Part shown: one piece after another, positions 60,912 through 64,000 of the stretch
Position numbering within the stretch: position 1 is the first letter of the stretch
Layout of the letters: each line of letters starts with the position of its first letter
Origin: Methanolinea sp.
GTDB taxonomy: Archaea; Halobacteriota; Methanomicrobia; Methanomicrobiales; Methanospirillaceae
Assembly: GCA_024518585.1 (NCBI GenBank)
Contig: JANIHI010000006.1
Span: 1 to 64,000, forward strand
DNA: 64,000 nucleotides
Direction: 5' to 3'
Made by a program: the position numbers and the translations under genes
Notes under the pieces: generated by a model
Told to the model about the DNA's origin: nothing
The model's input: the letters and a program-made list of their open reading frames with translations, nothing else
Database searches by the model: none

Positions 60912-61270
60912 GTGGGGAGTGGGAGGAGTAAGCCCCCTTCTGTTCGGTGCGGCATTCAGCTATGCGCCATACCCGGGCAGGCGCTGAGCGACCCATGTGC
61001 CCTGTTCTGGCTTGCACCCGCAGGGATTCGCCGTTTCATCGCATCCTGCCCCTGTGCATCAGCGACCAGCAGCATTCCGGCAAGGGAACACCGCTGCGTT
61101 GCCCTTTTTTGGCTCGTTTCGCATCATGGCTGTGGGCAGGCCGTGTCGTTTCTGTGCCATTGCCGTGACTCTCGCCACCCGAACTTGCGTTACGGCTGCG
61201 CGCTCAGCAGGTGGGGGGACTTTCCTCAGCGGCACTGTCTGCCACCGTCGGCCGCACTCTCCCTCTCCCT
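60912..61270 (-). ncRNA. rnpB: RNase P RNA (archaeal)
   Basis: The catalytic RNA that trims tRNA 5' ends. On the minus strand the conserved elements appear in order: CTGAGGAAAGTCC (CR-I, near the 5' end), GCAAGCCAGAACAGGG in the middle, and GAACAGAAGGGGGCTTACT (CR-IV/V) near the 3' end. The P1 helix can form between GGGAGAGGGAG at the 5' end and CTCCCACTCCC at the 3' end. The exact ends are estimated to within about five bases. A TATA box at 61288-61296 is 26 nt upstream. The longer frame on the plus strand across this region is therefore spurious. Confidence 0.93.
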
Positions 61271-61280
61271 ATATAATTTG
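61270..61280 (+). promoter_or_regulatory. TATA box of the AMMECR1 gene
   Basis: TATATAATTTG, centred 27 nt before ATG 61302, predicting a leaderless mRNA. Confidence 0.55.
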
Positions 61281-61287
61281 GCGGTAC

Positions 61288-61296
61288 ATTATATAC
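61288..61296 (-). promoter_or_regulatory. TATA box of rnpB
   Basis: GTATATAAT on the minus strand, centred about 26 nt before the predicted RNase P RNA start. It lies within the spacer of the divergent AMMECR1 gene, so the two promoters interlock. Confidence 0.6.
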
Positions 61297-61301
61297 ACCT
61301 G

Positions 61302-61886
61302 ATGGAAGTACTCACGCCCGAGGAGGGTCGGCAGGCTGTGCGGCTCGCCCGCTGCGTGCTCGAGAAGAGAATCGGGAAAAGAGACGTCGATCTTCCCCCT
61401 CTCCCCCCCCGTTTCTCTAAGAAGAGGGGTGTTTTCGTGACGTTGACGGAGCGGGGCCAGTTGCGGGGGTGCATCGGGTTCCCGACGCCCGTCTATCCCT
61501 TGGGCCAGGCAATCTGCGAAGCGGCGTATGCTGCGGCGGTGCAGGACCCGCGGTTCCCCCCGGTGAGGGCAGAAGAACTCCCCCTCCTCCGCGTTGAAGT
61601 CACCGTCCTCTCGGTCCCCACCCCCCTTACCTGCAGGCCCGACGAACGCCCGGAAAAAGTCCTCGTGGGCACGCACGGCCTCATCGTTCGGGGCATGGGG
61701 AGGTCGGGCCTCCTCCTCCCCCAGGTCCCGGTAGAGTGGGGATGGAATGCACGTGAGTTCCTGGACCATACATGCCAAAAGGCGGGTCTCCCTGCCGGGT
61801 GCTGGAAGACCGGTGCGGTGGAGGTCCTCACGTTCGAGGGCCAAATCTTTTCCGAGGAGGAATCGCCCCGCGGGAGACAGGCATGA
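61302..61886 (+). CDS. AMMECR1-domain protein
   Basis: A 194-residue protein. 'KKRGVFVTLTERGQLRGCIG' contains the invariant LRGCIG motif, and 'AAVQDPRFPPVRAEELP', 'LVGTHGLIVRGMGRSGLLLPQV' and 'WGWNAREFLDHTCQKAGL' are the other family blocks. The biochemical role in archaea is unknown; members often lie near radical SAM or MEMO genes. Start ATG 61302; no evidence for the long upstream frame because rnpB occupies it. Confidence 0.92.
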   Translation: MEVLTPEEGRQAVRLARCVLEKRIGKRDVDLPPLPPRFSKKRGVFVTLTERGQLRGCIGFPTPVYPLGQAICEAAYAAAVQDPRFPPVRAEELPLLRVEVTVLSVPTPLTCRPDERPEKVLVGTHGLIVRGMGRSGLLLPQVPVEWGWNAREFLDHTCQKAGLPAGCWKTGAVEVLTFEGQIFSEEESPRGRQA

Positions 61887-61970
61887 AGAGTAAAAGAACC
61901 ATTCCCGTCCTGCCGTCCACACCCGCGGGATTCGGGATGGACGGTCGTTTCGGGGGGAAAGGCAGGAGCA

Positions 61971-63416
61971 ATGTCCCTTGCTTTTGAAGTCATCGAGAAG
62001 GATATCGCGGGGCGATTGGGAAGGTTGCGGACCCGGGACAAGGTGCTCCCCACGCCTGCCCTGCTCCCTGTTATCAACCCCCACCTCCAGCCCGTTTCCC
62101 CGGCCGAGATGAAGCGCCTCGGTGCGGAGGGCCTGATCACGAACTCGTATATCTTCTCCCGGAGCGAGGAGTTCCGGGAAAGGACACTCTCCCAGGGCCT
62201 CCACAGGGTGCTCAGTTTTGATGGCCTGATCATGACCGACTCGGGGGCCTTCCAACTCTCGGTCTACGGGGACATCCCGGTGTCCAACGAGGAGATACTC
62301 AGGTTTCAACAGGCAATCGGGAGCGATATCATCGTTCCCCTCGATATCCCGACGCCACCGGATGCAGACAGGGCACGCGCGGAAAGGGAGCTTCTGACAA
62401 CCATGGCACGCCTTGCCGAGGCCCGTTCGCTGTGCGGGGAAGATGCCGTCGTCGCCGGGCCCGTCCAGGGGGGTATCTACCCCGATCTCCGGGAAAGGGC
62501 AGGGAGAGAGGTGGGAGAGATGGGTTTTTGCTTCTGCCCCATCGGGGCCGTCGTCCCCCTGATGGAGTCCTACCGGTACACCGAGCTCGTGAATGTCGTC
62601 ATGGCCGCAAAGAGGGGGATTCCGCCATCCTCCTGCGTGCACCTCTTTGGAGCAGGCCACCCTGCCATGTTTGCTCTTGCCGTTGCCATGGGCTGCGATG
62701 TCTTTGACTCTGCAGCCTACGCTCTCTACGCACGAGAGGGGCGCTACCTCACACCGTCGGGAAGTGCTACGCTCGCGGACCTTTCAGATCTCCCCTGTCC
62801 ATGCCAGGTCTGCCGCACGCACTCTGCTGCAGAACTCAGGCAGTCGGAGGAGAGGGAACGGCTCCTCGCGCTCCATAACCTGGCCGTCAGCCTCGGGGAG
62901 ATAGCCCGGATTCGGCAGGCGATACGTGACGGCGTCCTCTTTGAACTGGTCGACGAGCGCTGCCGGAGTCACCCCCTCCTCCTCGACGGTTACCGGACGA
63001 TGCTTTTGTTTGGGAGCGAGCTCGAAAGGAGGGACAGGGTGAGCAAGCGGAGGTTCTTCTACAGGGGGAGAGAGAGCTGCATGCGCACCGAGGTGATTCG
63101 TTACCATGCACTCCTGGAACGTCTCTGTCTCCCTCCCCGCGTCGTCGTCTCTCTGGACGGGCAGGCGAGGGAAGGATTTGACATGGTCCTCCCCTTCAGG
63201 CCGCCCTTTGGCCCCTATCCTCCTGAACTTGCAGAGACCTTTCCCATCGGCCAGTCCGAGGTCCCCCGCTGGGACGAAGAGATGGTCGCGAGGGGGTGTC
63301 AGGGGATTCGCGTTCTGAGAGAGACGCACCCTGAGTGCGTGATCGCCGTTGCATCACCCCCGGACTGGCACGGTATCATTACCCGGGAAGTGCCGGGTAT
63401 CCAGGTGATCCCGTGA
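61971..63416 (+). CDS. tgtA: Archaeal tRNA-guanine transglycosylase (archaeosine, TgtA)
   Basis: A 481-residue enzyme that exchanges guanine 15 in tRNA for preQ0. Nucleophile region TDSGAFQ (Asp90), '[13 protein letters not shown]', '[20 protein letters not shown]' and the zinc-binding CPCQVC motif are present. This is the short form without the fused PUA domain, since PUA is usually carried by the ArcS partner. Start ATG 61971 has AGGAG five bases upstream. Its stop overlaps the start of arcS by four bases. Confidence 0.95.
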   Translation: MSLAFEVIEKDIAGRLGRLRTRDKVLPTPALLPVINPHLQPVSPAEMKRLGAEGLITNSYIFSRSEEFRERTLSQGLHRVLSFDGLIMTDSGAFQLSVYGDIPVSNEEILRFQQAIGSDIIVPLDIPTPPDADRARAERELLTTMARLAEARSLCGEDAVVAGPVQGGIYPDLRERAGREVGEMGFCFCPIGAVVPLMESYRYTELVNVVMAAKRGIPPSSCVHLFGAGHPAMFALAVAMGCDVFDSAAYALYAREGRYLTPSGSATLADLSDLPCPCQVCRTHSAAELRQSEERERLLALHNLAVSLGEIARIRQAIRDGVLFELVDERCRSHPLLLDGYRTMLLFGSELERRDRVSKRRFFYRGRESCMRTEVIRYHALLERLCLPPRVVVSLDGQAREGFDMVLPFRPPFGPYPPELAETFPIGQSEVPRWDEEMVARGCQGIRVLRETHPECVIAVASPPDWHGIITREVPGIQVIP

Positions 63417-64000
63417 CCACCGTCGAGGTGAAACAGAGGGACGGTCTCGCACGGATAGCAGAGTGGTCGCTTGGGGAGAGGGACATCACCCTGCCTGCCG
63501 TCGAGGAGACCCTCTCCCTCTTCCCCGGGCTTGCAGAGTCCCGGATGGAAAATGTGCCCCTCTGTGCGGATGCAGACTTTGCCGGCCGTTACCTGGCGCC
63601 CGGTTCATGCTCGCCGATCCGGGTCCACCCGGCCGTCAGGAGGGATGTCCCGTCCGGTACATGTGTCCTTGTCCCCTGTTGGCATACGGCGCTTGCAAAC
63701 CCTCGGAAATACGTGGAATGGCTCATTGGGTTCAAGGACAGCATCCCGCCCGATACCGTTTTCTATGCCCCCGCCACGGCGCTCCCCTCGAACCTGGCCC
63801 TCCTCTGCTATTCCGGCTTTGACCTCTTTGATTTCACCGCAGTCGACCTCATGTCGGCGCGGGGCCTGGTCTGCCGGCCCGAGGGGACATACCCTGCCGC
63901 TGCGTGGGCAGGGGGGGACACCCCGCCTTCTGCGCAGGTCCTTTCTGACCTCAACAGGGCTATGCTCCTCCGGGAGCTCGAACTCGTGCGGTTCCATATC
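63413..64000 (+). CDS. arcS: Archaeosine synthase ArcS, 3' end outside window
   Basis: The first 196 codons of a TgtA paralogue that converts preQ0 at position 15 of tRNA to archaeosine (in complex with a lysine-dependent or radical SAM partner in known systems). Start is GTG 63413, overlapping the tgtA stop. '[20 protein letters not shown]' and '[17 protein letters not shown]' match the N-terminal part of ArcS. The PUA and catalytic regions lie right of the window. Pairing with tgtA is normal for Euryarchaeota. Confidence 0.85.
   Translation, partial: MTTVEVKQRDGLARIAEWSLGERDITLPAVEETLSLFPGLAESRMENVPLCADADFAGRYLAPGSCSPIRVHPAVRRDVPSGTCVLVPCWHTALANPRKYVEWLIGFKDSIPPDTVFYAPATALPSNLALLCYSGFDLFDFTAVDLMSARGLVCRPEGTYPAAAWAGGDTPPSAQVLSDLNRAMLLRELELVRFHI

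Noticed and set aside
60897-61301. Upstream extension of the AMMECR1 frame
   Set aside because: The region is the RNase P RNA gene on the minus strand; AMMECR1 homologues start at 61302.
61883-61987. Small frame overlapping the AMMECR1 stop and the tgtA start
   Set aside because: About 33 codons, no Shine-Dalgarno sequence, overlaps the ribosome-binding site of tgtA.
1-64000. CRISPR array, insertion sequence, integrase or prophage
   Set aside because: No regularly spaced repeats, transposase motifs or att-like duplications were seen. The tRNA at 6262 is not followed by an integrase or a duplicated 3' end.

Overview
The window is GC-rich archaeal DNA from a motile, probably methanogenic euryarchaeon, best matching Methanomicrobiales. 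This rests on gene content: an archaellum (arl) cluster next to a che cluster, proteasome-activating nucleotidases, an archaeal RNase P RNA, tgtA/arcS, pyruvoyl arginine decarboxylase, and the aspartate-semialdehyde (ADH synthase/DHQ synthase II) route into shikimate. Many genes have a TATA-like box 24-30 nt from the start codon, implying leaderless or near-leaderless mRNAs. No insertion sequence, integrase or CRISPR array was seen.

Layout: 1-2711 is a secreted papain-like protease with PKD and DUF2341 domains that runs off the left edge. 3131-6054 holds gmd, fcl and a polysaccharide-export permease. A tRNA-Arg, a radical SAM protein and a flavin protein follow. 8067-13698 holds argG and carAB, then a dockerin/PKD exported protein and pdaD. 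15547-20036 is cheY-B-A-C-D on the minus strand. 20100-29545 is a CheF-like adaptor, an acidic membrane protein of unknown function, arlJ, I, H, F, G, CE and two archaellins. 29697-34412 holds a membrane HEAT-repeat protein, several small membrane or orphan proteins, a lipoprotein and mobA. 34776-38653 holds ogt, an XPD-type helicase and purB. 38942-47532 holds an FKBP isomerase, a CYTH protein, a phosphoesterase, a radical SAM protein, a lipoprotein, a DUF126 protein, two divergent PAN-type ATPases, mscL and MBF1. 47824-55680 is one tightly overlapping operon for aromatic amino acids: two DhnA aldolases, DHQ synthase II, tyrA, pheA, aroA, an aroK-aroE fusion and aroC. aroD lies just beyond on the other strand. 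The right end holds a U32 peptidase-family protein, tpiA, a CBS/HTH regulator, rnpB, an AMMECR1 protein, tgtA and the start of arcS.

Most notable: the aromatic operon has a roughly 210-nt leader with two small same-frame ORFs rich in Phe, Tyr and Trp codons, followed by a terminator-like hairpin. This resembles an attenuator, which would be unusual in archaea. Several divergent gene pairs are separated by only 30-60 nt with interleaved core promoters (PAN/DUF126, PAN2/MBF1, aroD/U32, rnpB/AMMECR1, XPD/purB). The acidic membrane protein between arlJ and cheF is a candidate uncharacterised archaellum/chemotaxis component.
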